From Hyaloscypha bicolor E (Eukaryota > Ascomycota > Leotiomycetes > Helotiales > Hyaloscyphaceae): a stretch of 64,000 bases of DNA. Location: positions 812,047-876,046 of the forward strand of contig NW_020194600.1 of assembly GCF_002865645.1 (NCBI RefSeq), given 5' to 3'. How positions within the stretch are numbered: the stretch's first letter is position 1; every line of letters starts with the position of its first letter. Of this stretch, positions 9,762-22,000 are shown one piece after another. A model generated the notes under the pieces. The model did no database searches, was not told where the DNA came from, and worked only from the letters and a program-made list of their open reading frames with translations. A program made the position numbers and the translations under genes.

Positions 9762-12362
9762 ATGATGGACACCGAGGATGGGCAGTTCTTCATAAAGGTT
9801 CGTTCTCGCTGTCGAGGCTCGACTTTACCTCAGCCGCGCGTGCTAACATTTGTCTGTCTGCAGAACTTGGCCCACTTTGTCCGGACACACGAGAAGGCAT
9901 TGGCAAATGCTCTTCAACTACGACGCCAACAAGCTTCGAAGAATGGCTCGTCTCAGACTGTGCCCGGTGCGGTTGGAGGTTCGGCGGTACCACAATCACC
10001 AACAACCACGAACCAACCGTCCTCCGCGTCGTCCTCAACAACATCGAGTACACTCGCAGCGGCTCTGTCTCTACCGTACCTGACTTTTGCGTCCCATAAC
10101 ATCAAGCCTGCCAAGCTTGCCTTAACACCCCACCATCTCTTCTACCTGCTCTCCCGTTTCGAAGATCTAGGCATCGTTGTTGGCCCCATGAACGTAAGGC
10201 TGGAGAACCTTCACGCAGATACCTCAGCAGCAAACTATGTCTCTTTCCTGGGTCAGTCACAAAGGCCCAAAGGTCGAGGCTCTGACCATGGCTCAGTACA
10301 TTCGGTGTCTAGTGTTCGAAGCGTGATGTCTGGCATGTCTTCCCTGTGGTCCAATTTTGGCCTCGGTTCTGGAGGGGCCGCTGCACGTACTGAGAAGCAA
10401 AAGGCAGCCATTGAAGCAGATTTGAAATACCTATACTCCGCCTTCACCAAGATCCCCTGTCTCAGACTTGCTCCTGACCGACGGGCCCGATTGATCGAAG
10501 GCTACGAGGAGTTCCCATTCGACAGTGCCGTTCCACTATACGCGTTCAAGAACATCAGTGCTTTGGAAATAAGTGACATTGATATTCGGCAGTTCTTTGG
10601 CTGGGATCGACTGGCCGAACAACTGAGATCGTTGACTGTGAAGCGCGCAGGAGTCGACGACCCCGCAGACCTTCTCATAAACATTGTGCTGGATGATATG
10701 GACAAGCGTCGGCGGCGCTCTTCGAAAGCTCAACTGTCCCCAACGGCCCAGTGGGCTGCTTCACAAAGCCCCAAGCGGAGTCCGACATTGCCACATGCGG
10801 AATTGGTGAAATCCAACTCGGCACCTGGCTCTCCTGATCAACAGAGTCATATCGAGGAGGAGGCCGAGCGAGGCGTCTCACTGGTGAGATCAGGTTCGGA
10901 TGGTGCACAATCTCCCACCAAGTCAAGACCAAGGAGCAATTCTCCGGTGCGGCGACCAAGCTCACGGACTGGGTCATCACACGGACACCTCAGAGGTTCA
11001 TACAAGGTGAAGCGTTCCGGATCCGGAAGCTCCCACTCAAGCATGTCAGAAGGATGGCACAACCCCAGAGGCAGTTCTTCGAATCTGCTCTCCATGGGCA
11101 TACTGCCGTTGTCGAAATGGAGATTCCTCAAGCACCTTAGTCTTGCTGATAATGGTATCACCTCGATCTCGGCGTCAAGTTTGGCCCCATTGGCCAATAC
11201 ACTTCACTCCCTCGACCTGTCGTCGAACCTGTTCGCCCAGATCCCTGATTGCCTGGCGACACTTACAGCCCTCAGAGCGCTCAACCTGTCAAACTGCATG
11301 ATAGATTCACTTCATTCATTGACAAGAAATCCTCTACCAGCCATCACCGCACTGAATCTACGATCGAATCGACTGATATCTATCGCTGGCGTGGAAAGAC
11401 TCTATCCCCTAGAGAGACTAGATCTGAGAGACAATAGGATGACTGATCCAACGGAACTGGCTAGACTGACTGGGATTCCTGATCTTCGAGAAGTCTGGGT
11501 CCTGGGTAACCCTTTCACTAGAACACACAGCAATTACCGAATCACCATCTTCAACCTTTTCAGGAACACCCCTGGTTATACAGAGGACATTTCCATTGAT
11601 GCATCTGGTCCAGGGTACACGGAGCGAAGACACCTTGTCGAACGTGCAGCGGAGAAGCCCAATGTGCCTGTCGTCAAGCCGCCTCCACAAGATCATGGTT
11701 TGTCTGCGGTAGAAGTAAACAAACCCATCATTGACTACCCAACACAGCGTGCACCTGCCGTGCTGCACAAGGAACGGCCGGCGCCCCAATCCACAACGAG
11801 CGAAGTCTATACCAGCTCCTCCGGGCGGCGAAGAAGGACCCCCAAGCGGAGGATTGTGGATCTCTCGACCTCCGAAACTTCTCCTTCCAAACCTACGGTC
11901 AAGTTTACGGCAGAAGAAGCTACTCTTACTGCTGCCGGATCGGATAGCGGTTATGGTGTCAGTCCCGACCCCTCACCTCGGACTCTACCATCATACGTAC
12001 CTTCAGAACCCCGTCAAACTCAAAGCTCGTCAGATATCCCTCGGATTGATACGTCAGTGGCACCTCGATTACCTCCCATCGAGTCGCTATCTTACAATGG
12101 TCCGCTGATCAAATCTCAAAACGACTTGCAGGACTGGAAGGTAAGCGGTGAGATCTACAAGAAGAAACTCGAAGCACTTCGCAACGAGGTTGGAAATGGG
12201 TGGCTCAGTGTGCTGAGCGAAGAAGGGTGGGATGCACAGAAGAACCCCCACCAAGGCTTTGTAGCACCCGATTACAGTCCTGCAAGCACAATACGGCCGA
12301 GCCCTACCACACCTCGCGCCAATTCTCAACAAACAATACATAGTGGTCGGACATTAGGATGA
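9762..12362 (+). CDS. Leucine-rich-repeat protein, STK11IP/LIP1-like
   Basis: Exons 9762-9797 and 9864-12362 give 844 residues. The start is the MMDTEDGQFF pair of methionines; upstream codons of the open frame do not look coding. The intron (66 nt, TGCTAAC branch site, CAG acceptor) is a multiple of three with no stop, so the frame runs through it. The N-terminal third is a conserved fungal region that includes LKYLYSAFTKIPCLRLAPDR. Then comes a Ser/Arg-rich low-complexity linker, at least five leucine-rich repeats near 433-580 (FLKHLSLADNGI, LHSLDLSSNLF, LRALNLSNCM, ITALNLRSNRL, LERLDLRDNRM) closed by a cap with NPFTRTHSNYR, and a disordered tail. The arrangement recalls LKB1-interacting-protein-like LRR proteins of fungi. 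Its role is unknown to me; LRRs suggest a scaffold. Confidence 0.8.
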   Translation: MMDTEDGQFFIKVRSRCRGSTLPQPRVLTFVCLQNLAHFVRTHEKALANALQLRRQQASKNGSSQTVPGAVGGSAVPQSPTTTNQPSSASSSTTSSTLAAALSLPYLTFASHNIKPAKLALTPHHLFYLLSRFEDLGIVVGPMNVRLENLHADTSAANYVSFLGQSQRPKGRGSDHGSVHSVSSVRSVMSGMSSLWSNFGLGSGGAAARTEKQKAAIEADLKYLYSAFTKIPCLRLAPDRRARLIEGYEEFPFDSAVPLYAFKNISALEISDIDIRQFFGWDRLAEQLRSLTVKRAGVDDPADLLINIVLDDMDKRRRRSSKAQLSPTAQWAASQSPKRSPTLPHAELVKSNSAPGSPDQQSHIEEEAERGVSLVRSGSDGAQSPTKSRPRSNSPVRRPSSRTGSSHGHLRGSYKVKRSGSGSSHSSMSEGWHNPRGSSSNLLSMGILPLSKWRFLKHLSLADNGITSISASSLAPLANTLHSLDLSSNLFAQIPDCLATLTALRALNLSNCMIDSLHSLTRNPLPAITALNLRSNRLISIAGVERLYPLERLDLRDNRMTDPTELARLTGIPDLREVWVLGNPFTRTHSNYRITIFNLFRNTPGYTEDISIDASGPGYTERRHLVERAAEKPNVPVVKPPPQDHGLSAVEVNKPIIDYPTQRAPAVLHKERPAPQSTTSEVYTSSSGRRRRTPKRRIVDLSTSETSPSKPTVKFTAEEATLTAAGSDSGYGVSPDPSPRTLPSYVPSEPRQTQSSSDIPRIDTSVAPRLPPIESLSYNGPLIKSQNDLQDWKVSGEIYKKKLEALRNEVGNGWLSVLSEEGWDAQKNPHQGFVAPDYSPASTIRPSPTTPRANSQQTIHSGRTLG

Positions 12363-15300
12363 ACATGTCCATACGCAATCCCCTTGACTGGGATGATTGT
12401 ACCTTATATTCGGAGAGGCGGTTGGCAATTAGTTGCATTGGGAGGCTGTTCTTGATACCCATCGTCTTTATAAAGCGGCATTGTATCCTCGCGACTCTGC
12501 TCCTTTCTTCCAGGCTTTTGCATTTTCGGCATCATCTCCATCAAAAATTGGTTCCGGGTTCTTTCTCATCATTGTCGTTTCATCAGCATAGCGTACGGGT
12601 CGGAGGGTCACTTTGATATTCTGCATTTCTTCTCTTCTTGTGTGTTTCTCTTTTTGCCTAATGCATGCCACATGATGCCAATTGTGAGGGAGATCGTTAT
12701 GATGAGCATTTTCGGCCCAAACTAGATCTCTTTTTCCGGGTTGGGAAATTCTTCCTCTTCTCCTCTTTTTTTCTGATTGATGGACCTTTTATGTGTAAAA
12801 TATGGGGGCTTTTAAACGGTTGGTCTGTGGGGCGTTTATGATGGACGATGGCATTTGTTACTTGCATCACCGAGCGGGCTGGGTTCATGACTGGATGGGG
12901 ATGGGTGGGTGGATGGTATAATGAAATCCCTTTTCGAGCTGCTGGAAACAGATCTCTTGTGTCTTGATGCTGTGGTGATTTGATGTTGTGCGCATTGCCG
13001 AGTTACCGAGCGAGCCCCTGAATTGTCCCTCGACACCAATCCACCTCGAGACATCATCGGGACAATCTCAATGCACCAGAATCCCTTGAACATGGAAGCG
13101 ATGTGCAACGAAAAGCTTGAGCTGGCAGTATTCACTCTTTCGCTTATGTTTAGGCTACGTTTGTTGCACTTTGCAAGTATATTTTTAATCCCCTTGGAGC
13201 TCGTTGCTTCACTCTTAATAGAACGGTGTGGATACAATCTCAGTCGATCATTGTTGCCCATCGCATCTATACTTTTAATCCCCTAAACTGCTCTTACGCT
13301 TCGATAGAAGTCAGTCGTGCCCTAGAATCGAGAGGAACATCACGTACGTCTGGCAAGCCGAAGACTCCCCGATTCTCCGAAAATTCAGAGTGCACTTCGG
13401 ACTTCGAAATGTACCAGGAAACCTTTGGGATATTGAAACGATATGCCTACAAATCTTTGACATCTATAATTCACCTCCCCCCCCCCTTCCCCAAAAGCCA
13501 CTTCCCTGCTCCTCTTGGCTTCTAAACCTAACCCGTTCTTATCCACGACCTGGTAACGATAAAACGGACGTCGACATAGCTGATTTGTGAACAGGATGCA
13601 TATCGACTGAAGAAAACATGAACAAGGAAAGGTCTGCTTCTGATCTTAAAATAGAGGGTCGTTCACTCATTTTCTTTACGTATGTAGAACGGTGAAAGAA
13701 AGTGGCTCTCTGTAAATGCTCGTCGTCGTTGTCGAAGGAGGAGGTTCGGGTTTTCGTCTATTGGCGGTGGAAGTCATGCCGTTGATGGCAAGAAAGAATT
13801 TGGCAATGAATGGGAGGTTGATGGGAGCATGGTCGAGGCACTCTTGAGATAGTTGAATCAACTGCTGGAAGCTGGAAACGGGTGGGGTATTTAAGTGTTT
13901 GTAGTACATAGAATGTGAAGGCATCTGAGCATCTTTAACTTGAAACTATGTTGTCTGCGACCATGCACTATCATCGGCTGGGAATATGGTATGAAAGAAG
14001 ATTGCGGGCGAAGATATACATATTTGACTAGAACGAGAGGACAGGCCACACTTAGTAAAGCAATTCTCTATCACTCCACCTGCAGTGTTTGCTTTGAACA
14101 ATACATTCCTGGACGAAGCTCAAACAACCACAGTGCTTCAATACTGAATGCTTTATACTTGGATCAGAAAACGTTTTTGAGCCCCCTGCGGAAGGCCAGA
14201 ACATTCGATTCGTTCCCCAAATCCAGATCAAGATTTGCCTGCCGTGGTCTTCCAACCCCGATCCCAACATTCAGCCAACTTAGGCTGTCGATCAGCTAGT
14301 GTCAATACTTGGACGTCTTCAAATCTCCACGTATCTGGTGTATGGTTTCGTGTTCGTTGTGGAGTGTGCGCACTGATTAAGTGGGGAAGGAGCGTCACTG
14401 ATATCAAAAAGTAAAAAGATATTCTTGGTATGTAGTGCTGCTGGCCAATGGCCGAGCGAAGAAATCCAATCTAGAAGCGGCGAGAGAAAACGGCAGCTAT
14501 GGGCGGTATAAGCGCCGGTCGGATCGCTGCTTAAGGTGTTTGAGAACCCCTGTTGGTAAGCGCAAGGAGTTGAGGCCAAGAGGTTGTTGCCTCTTCCCTC
14601 CCCCCTTCCAACATCACTCACAAAGACGACGACACCGCGACAGCGACCCTTTGAATCCGAACAATTCATTGTGCTGCCCTCATCTTGACGACTTGACATT
14701 TTTGTCAGCCCCCAAACATTAGCATTCCAGAACGCCGAGCAGCTTCCTGCCCACACGAACCTCAAACACCATCCGCCCCCGAGCCCCCTTTGCCTGCGAA
14801 AGCACCGTACGAAAGTTGCCCTTCAAAGCGCCATCCTGCCATACTCGAGCAGAGTCAACCCTCGCGCACTCCTGCGAGGCCATTGCGTGCATTCGAAGTC
14901 ACCGCCCAGCAGCGTTCCAGAACCTTTTTAAGGCTCTCGTTTATCAAGCGCGCTTGAAAACGCAAGTTGGTTGCGGGCCTCGGATTTCTGAATCCCTCGA
15001 CACACTCACGCCCACCCCACCATTCATCGACGAGCAATCCGTGAATCACCCAGCGAAGTCGACAGCGGCGAATAATCAGCCCACCGACACATACTTCTGC
15101 GTCAAGTCGCCATAGACAAGAGGTGACCCCGATAGACACTCTTCCGGCTTACCCTTGACCCACGACCACACAGGCGGAATACAATTTTCGCAGGGTCCAG
15201 GGAGACGCGGCTTTTCGCAGAAAGCTCCATTGAGGCCGATCTCACTTCATTGTATGTGTTCCAGCTCCTGCGGAACGTGTTGAGGTCCTCTTCAACGCGC

Positions 15301-15487
15301 CAGTCTGAATTTGCTTTTCCCCACCTGCTTAGTCTCTTACTGAATCTACACGCGCCCCAGATCGAGAAGTGAATCACAGTCCTCGTAACAGCGAATTCGA
15401 ATCTAGGAAGTAGATAACCCCTCCATACCCTCTCACTGCGGAAACCACAACAAACCCCCCGTCACCTTCCACGAGAGGATAGAAGCA
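12363..15487. other. Intergenic, including PP1 upstream region
   Basis: Holds the 3' flank of the LRR gene and, on the right, the pyrimidine-rich upstream region and probable 5' UTR of the PP1 gene (for example the C-rich stretch 15419-15470). No supported gene between them. Confidence 0.45.
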
Positions 15488-16662
<1,175 letters not shown>

Positions 16663-18358
16663 ATGAACAATTACGAACTTCCTTGTGTATAGCAGGTTCC
16701 GCAGATAAGCAAAATCTTCGATTTTCCTCTCGAGTCTTCATGACAAAGAATCGTCCACGCGCTACCTCTCTCGACACTGTCTGTCTCCTTTCCCTCTCGA
16801 TCGTCCCGAACTTGCAACAAACTCGAAATATCTCTCGATCTCGAAACTCCTTCCTTGTCAGAAACATACCTACTTGGTGGTCGCGTGCAGCATACTTTTC
16901 GCAATCCAGCAGTCTCCCTCTCAACACAACGCATCCTGACTGTACACATCTCCTATTTTCCTCGCCTCAGATAATACGACCGACCAACGAACCATGAAAA
17001 TCGCTCGAGAATCCGACTTTGACACGACTACGAAACGATACGACTATACACAAAAGAAGAGACGGTTTGAGCATTTTTTGGGGGGTACTTCTAGACATTC
17101 AATGGCCGTTCAACTGAGACTTGGGTGGAGGTGGAAACGACCTTGCTTCCGTACCTTTTTCTGCGTGTATATGAGACTTGCGATGTGCGAGAGCTTGGGA
17201 GGAGGGGTTCTCTTTCCTTCCCAATCAAATGGAGGGTGCTTTTGCGCGAATGTTATGCTCTGGTGGTGCTTTTGTCTGTGTAGCTCTCGACTGGCTTGCT
17301 TGTTGACGTTGGAAGATGGATGGATCTCTGGGGTGTGCTGGATGCTGATGTTGATGGGAATGATGATTGTGCGGTGAGGGTGGTGGTGGTGGTGGTGGTG
17401 GTGGTGGCGTCTGGGTGGTGGCGTCCTTTTCCATAGCCTTCCGTATGCATGCCACAGTTGCTGACGCTGATCTGTTAAGGGTGAATGAAAGTTAATTTCT
17501 TACATTATGATGATATGTGTCCTGCTTCGCGATCCTCCACTATATTTTGGTATTTGTGTTTGATATGCTGCTCTTCCGTGAACCCCTTTCCCCCTTTATT
17601 GTTTGTTTATGGGACAAGGCTCCTCTCTCCACTATCTCCGAATGCTCTGAAGAAGAGCGTTTCTCTGATCTGCCGTAATATGATATCCTGCTATCGAGGA
17701 TCCGCAGCTTGCAAGATCTTGCCTGGTCTTACTTTACAAGCAAAGTTGCCCAAGTCCCTCCCTCTATTCGCTCCATCCCTCCGATACTCAACCTCGCCCC
17801 ACCCCCAGATCCCCTGAGTAGGCGATCTATTCCTACTTCGCAGTCCTCACAACCAACATTCAATTCCAATCCATTTCCGGCCAAAGAAGCTTTCTTTTAT
17901 AATACTCGCCCTTGCGCAGCTTTGTGTCTCTCGATCAGAGGCTGACGGAGCTGCGGTCGTGACGTGCGGAGGCGAGGGGACGGTGTATGTTGAGACGGAG
18001 GGGTAGTGGATAGGAGGGGAGGGCAGGGGACAGGAAAGAGGGAGATGACGGCATGCAAGGGTTTGACAACGGGGTTGAGACGAACTTCTTCATCTTGCGC
18101 TTCCACGATGTGGTAAAATCGCCGCTCATGTACTTTGAGAAGCTTGCGTAGGTCGTCTTCTTGAGGAGATGCACCGGGCCTTCATAGCATCGGACGCACG
18201 ACGGTAGGCTCTGCTTCGAGAAGGTGCAGCTAAATGTCCTTTTCTTCAACGGTGCTTTTGCCTTGAGTGTGTGTGATCGGATTCGTCGGATGACTGTTCC
18301 AGCTCGTTCGTCCTTGTTTCCACGAAAAGCGAAACGTCGAACCTCAACTTGTGGCCCT
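16663..18358. other. Intergenic, PP1 3' flank
   Basis: 3' flank of PP1 followed by unassigned sequence. Nothing beyond a short GGT repeat (17380-17408) is supported. Confidence 0.45.
17380..17408. repeat. (GGT)n microsatellite
   Basis: About nine to ten consecutive GGT triplets in non-coding DNA downstream of PP1. Confidence 0.85.
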
Positions 18359-18802
18359 TCTCGTTGGCTTTTCGTCGTTCTTGGTGGAAGACGCGTCGAT
18401 TTTCCTTGTTCTTGCCTTTGGAATTGGGAAGACTTGGCGACTACAGCGTTTTCTTGCCCCCTTCTTTTTGTCGGACTTTGACTTTGGAACACGAGGGATA
18501 TCGGCTGAATCATCGGACGATTCGTTATCTGGAACGTTCTCGTCGCGAACCGCCGGCCTTCTTCTTGCCGTGTTCGGGTTCCTCGCTCATCCTGTTCTTG
18601 TTTCCGGGGGATGACTGTGTTTCTTCTTCTCAGTCATCGCGATGGGCTAGTTAACAAGGAGCTGCTGGACTTTGACCGTTGCTATCAATTGCAACTGCTC
18701 TTCCCATTCCCCATTCTCGATGCCTCCTTGCATATGGGACAATAAGGATTGAATCTGCAGATAATGGGACAAGTCGTCGTTCTTCTCTTTCTCAGACTTG
18801 GT

Positions 18803-18835
<33 letters not shown>

Positions 18836-19040
18836 CAACTGGCCAACCGGGAAACCTGCCGTACTCTGTATCCATGGCCGATGAAGTCAGCTTTGCATAC
18901 TTCTTGAGTCTGGACAGTCATTCGATAATTTGTTTTCCTGCTGCAAGAGCCGCACCTCTCCCCGAGGCCGTGTTTCCACCACCATTTCCATCCATGCTCT
19001 TGCTGGTCTCCTCCTTACCTCAAGTAAGGGCTTATATATA
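18359..19040 (-). pseudogene. Decayed lysine-rich coding remnant
   Basis: Reading the minus strand downwards from about 19040, a frame with MDGNGGGNTASGRGAALAAG reaches a TGA, then continues to the long G homopolymer. Beyond it another open stretch reads TKSEKEKNDDLSHYLQIQSL ... QLIATVKVQQLLVN, a TAG, MTEKKKHSHPPETRTG, a TGA, and then about 80 codons of Lys/Arg/Ser-rich sequence (NESSDDSADIPRVPKSKSDK) to a TGA at about 18359. The stops are all TAG or TGA, each one C-to-T change from CAG or CGA. I read this as an inactivated gene for a basic, probably nuclear protein. Biased Lys/Arg composition alone can keep frames open, so confidence is limited. Confidence 0.35.
18803..18834. repeat. Poly-G homopolymer, about 31 bases
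   Basis: An uninterrupted G run. It is very long for natural DNA and its exact length may be a sequencing or assembly artefact. It splits the decayed coding remnant at 18.4-19.0 kb. Confidence 0.8.
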
Positions 19041-22000
19041 CTTTGTTCCCTCGCTTACTGTTGAACTTCTTGCTTCGATCTCTGATACGACAACTTAAGC
19101 CGTCGCTGTATCCTAATATAGCAATCCCGTTTCTATTAACACGCAGGTCTGGCTTATATCTACGCAGGTACCCCCTCGTCTTGATATAGCACGGTTTCCT
19201 ATTCACACAAATTTATACATCATCATACCTTCATGGAGGAATTTCGCGTGCCTTCAGACACGGTGGTTACCATGGCATCAGAGAACGCATATATAGAGGA
19301 GACAACGCATATCAATAAGCAGGCCGCAAGCATCTCAGCGCCGGGACCACCAAACCTACCTCACGGCGATATTAGCCCTCTCTTCCATCCCACTATGTTC
19401 CCGAACGCACACCCCCACTGGCGTGCCTGGTGATATCGGAACTGGTATAGCCCTTCCACTGGTCCACCTAAGCCAAACTTCTCAGTTTGTCATGCAGTCT
19501 CCGACTGTTCTCCTTCCCGCCCTCCCTTTGTCCATGTCCATCACCTATCTACAACCCCGTCCAGACAAGCGGCACCTTCCTTCATGCCAACACTCCCAAC
19601 TACTCGGCAAACACAGCGACGCCTTTTACGTTCCTCGCTTTCTTCTTCCCACGGCTGTGCATAAGGTATTAACTTTTCCAGGCTCATGTATTCTCGAGAG
19701 TCGCAGCTAATGGGTCGAGTGCGAGTGGAGGATTGTTGGGATGAGTGGGGCGTGGTGACAACAAGCAAGGCCTTGACAACACAACTCAAACTGCGTCTAG
19801 GTAGATGATTATAGGTGTCTTCTCTCTCTTCATCAATTTCGGGGTACTCCTCATAAGCCTCACTTTCCTGCTTCTAAGAAAGCCCAATTTTTGCTCCCCG
19901 AGTGAGGTCGGAATTGGTCTCCCAGAAGAAAGGACTCGCTTGCTGTGTCTCGTTGATTTCTGGTTCCGGGGATGATGGAGCTTTAAAGTATTCTCGGCTT
20001 GCTTGATCCTTTCGGCGTTACGTCCTACGGCCGCGTTTTTCTGGTCCCTTCTTCTTTGAGGGGTTGAATCGCCCGGCTCAAGTGAATGCGGAGGGGTATG
20101 CTTGAACACCAAACGTAATTCGTACTGGAGTTTGGCTTGGTCTTATGTCTATCTTCCAATTCTCCATCGCTGTTGAGCTCAATGAGAATTTGATCAGAAT
20201 ACGTAATATGGCGCCTGCGTCCTCGCAGCGTTGTGCTCGAGGTATCCAAAGTCGAGGCCAGCAGACTTGCGCTTGTGCGCCGTCGACTCCCAAGTATTGC
20301 GTGGTACAGGGTACGGTGGGAGCAAGAGCGATTGTTATGACGAGGAGGGCCAGTGACAGCAGACGCGGACGTGACAGCAAGGGTGGCATCGACAACTGAA
20401 TGAGAACGGTGTTTACGAACCAGGGCCCCACTGTGTTGGAAAAGGTTGCGTGTACGCTCCACCCCGTCAAGTGGTGATGGCAAAGCAAAAAGGCAGCGAC
20501 TCCTGCCTGTTGGATGCGCGTTACATTCTTCTTATCCGAGATCGGTTTTGTTTTTGTAGTGGAAACGAGAGCGAGAGGGTGAGATTTATACTCTGGGAGG
20601 TGTCTTGAGTGAGCGATGGTGTTTGGGCTGAGGCTCTTTGAATAGGGGTGTAAGATTGAATACTTCTTGCTCCTAGCTTCCACTTCTCCAACCACCACCC
20701 CATGGACAATCCCTATATCTAGCTCTCGCGCCCCGCCTCGCAGTTAGATTTCAACCCCCGTCTTATTTAAGTACGGAGACTCCTTTGCTCTCAGGGGGGG
20801 GGGAGAATTAGATGCATTGGCATTTCAAAGAAACTTTGCTCTTCAGCCAGCTCAGTCATGAATTGGCTTGAACACGGCCCCTCATCCTCATGTTTATCTT
20901 GTGCATCGCCATCTGTGGCTTGATCTCCAGACAGCCAAGCGTGCTGTGGTCCCTGGCTTTAGCCCCAGCATTAACTGCCTGGCTAGCAGGCGCAGCAGCA
21001 GTTTTCCAGCTCCGCCGTGGACGTACTTCCCAGTCAACGCAAATTCAGATCCTAATTCGCTAGTTATACGGATGAGAATGGGGAACAGGATGACAACAGG
21101 TAGGGAATTGACAACAAGAAATTTAATCTGCCATGTGTAGCTGCCGATGCAAATTAGGGGAGTGAGGGCACAAGTGACGTTTCCCTTTACATTCTTCTAG
21201 TGCATGGTTGTCGCCTCTTGCTTCTCCTTGTGCTGGAGCCACACGCCTCACCCGAAGAATTGGCGTTTAGGGATTTGTAACTTTGGTCTTTTACAGAGCT
21301 CGAGTGAAGGTTGGCACGCCAGTTCCTTCCCCCTCGCTTCCGGCTTACTTTTGAACTTCCACCTTCGATCTCACCTTAAATTATAACGATAACTATACAC
21401 TCACTCCTACCTGACATAGTAATCCAGTCTCGTTCAGTAGACAAGGCTAGCATATATCTATCTCCTGCTTCCACACAGAGTGATTCTCTTGAATCACGAT
21501 ACAGTAATCGAGATGCTAGCGGACAGCCAGAGGAGGAGATCAACAATTTGACTTGTTATCCACGTTCTATGGGGCGTTGTGGATGAGGTTTCCAGATTAG
21601 AGCTAAGTCAAGTTTCGTCAGCCGCCGATTACTTGATAGGGTGGTCGCAATGAGAACGGTCTTTGCTGAGATAAGAGGCGAGGTAGTTGACAGCGGGAAA
21701 GGAGGCGGCAACAAGCCAGACTTTGGCAATGACAGTTTGATTCTACTATTATCCAGTCGCCAAGGCAGTTTGAGGGTCTCACAGAATTAGGTTTCCTTTC
21801 GCATCCTTCTGGGTTTTGGAAGGTTTTTCTTCCACTTGCTAGTGCGGGAGCCGCACCTCTTCCCATGACCACCTGAAAGCACCCTGCCTCACTTTGCTTC
21901 CTTTATGTTCATTTCATTCCCTCGAGTGAGGGTTTGCATGCTTCATATGACCTGCGTGGCTGCTGAATTTCTACTTAAGCTAAAGATTGTAAAATTTTCC

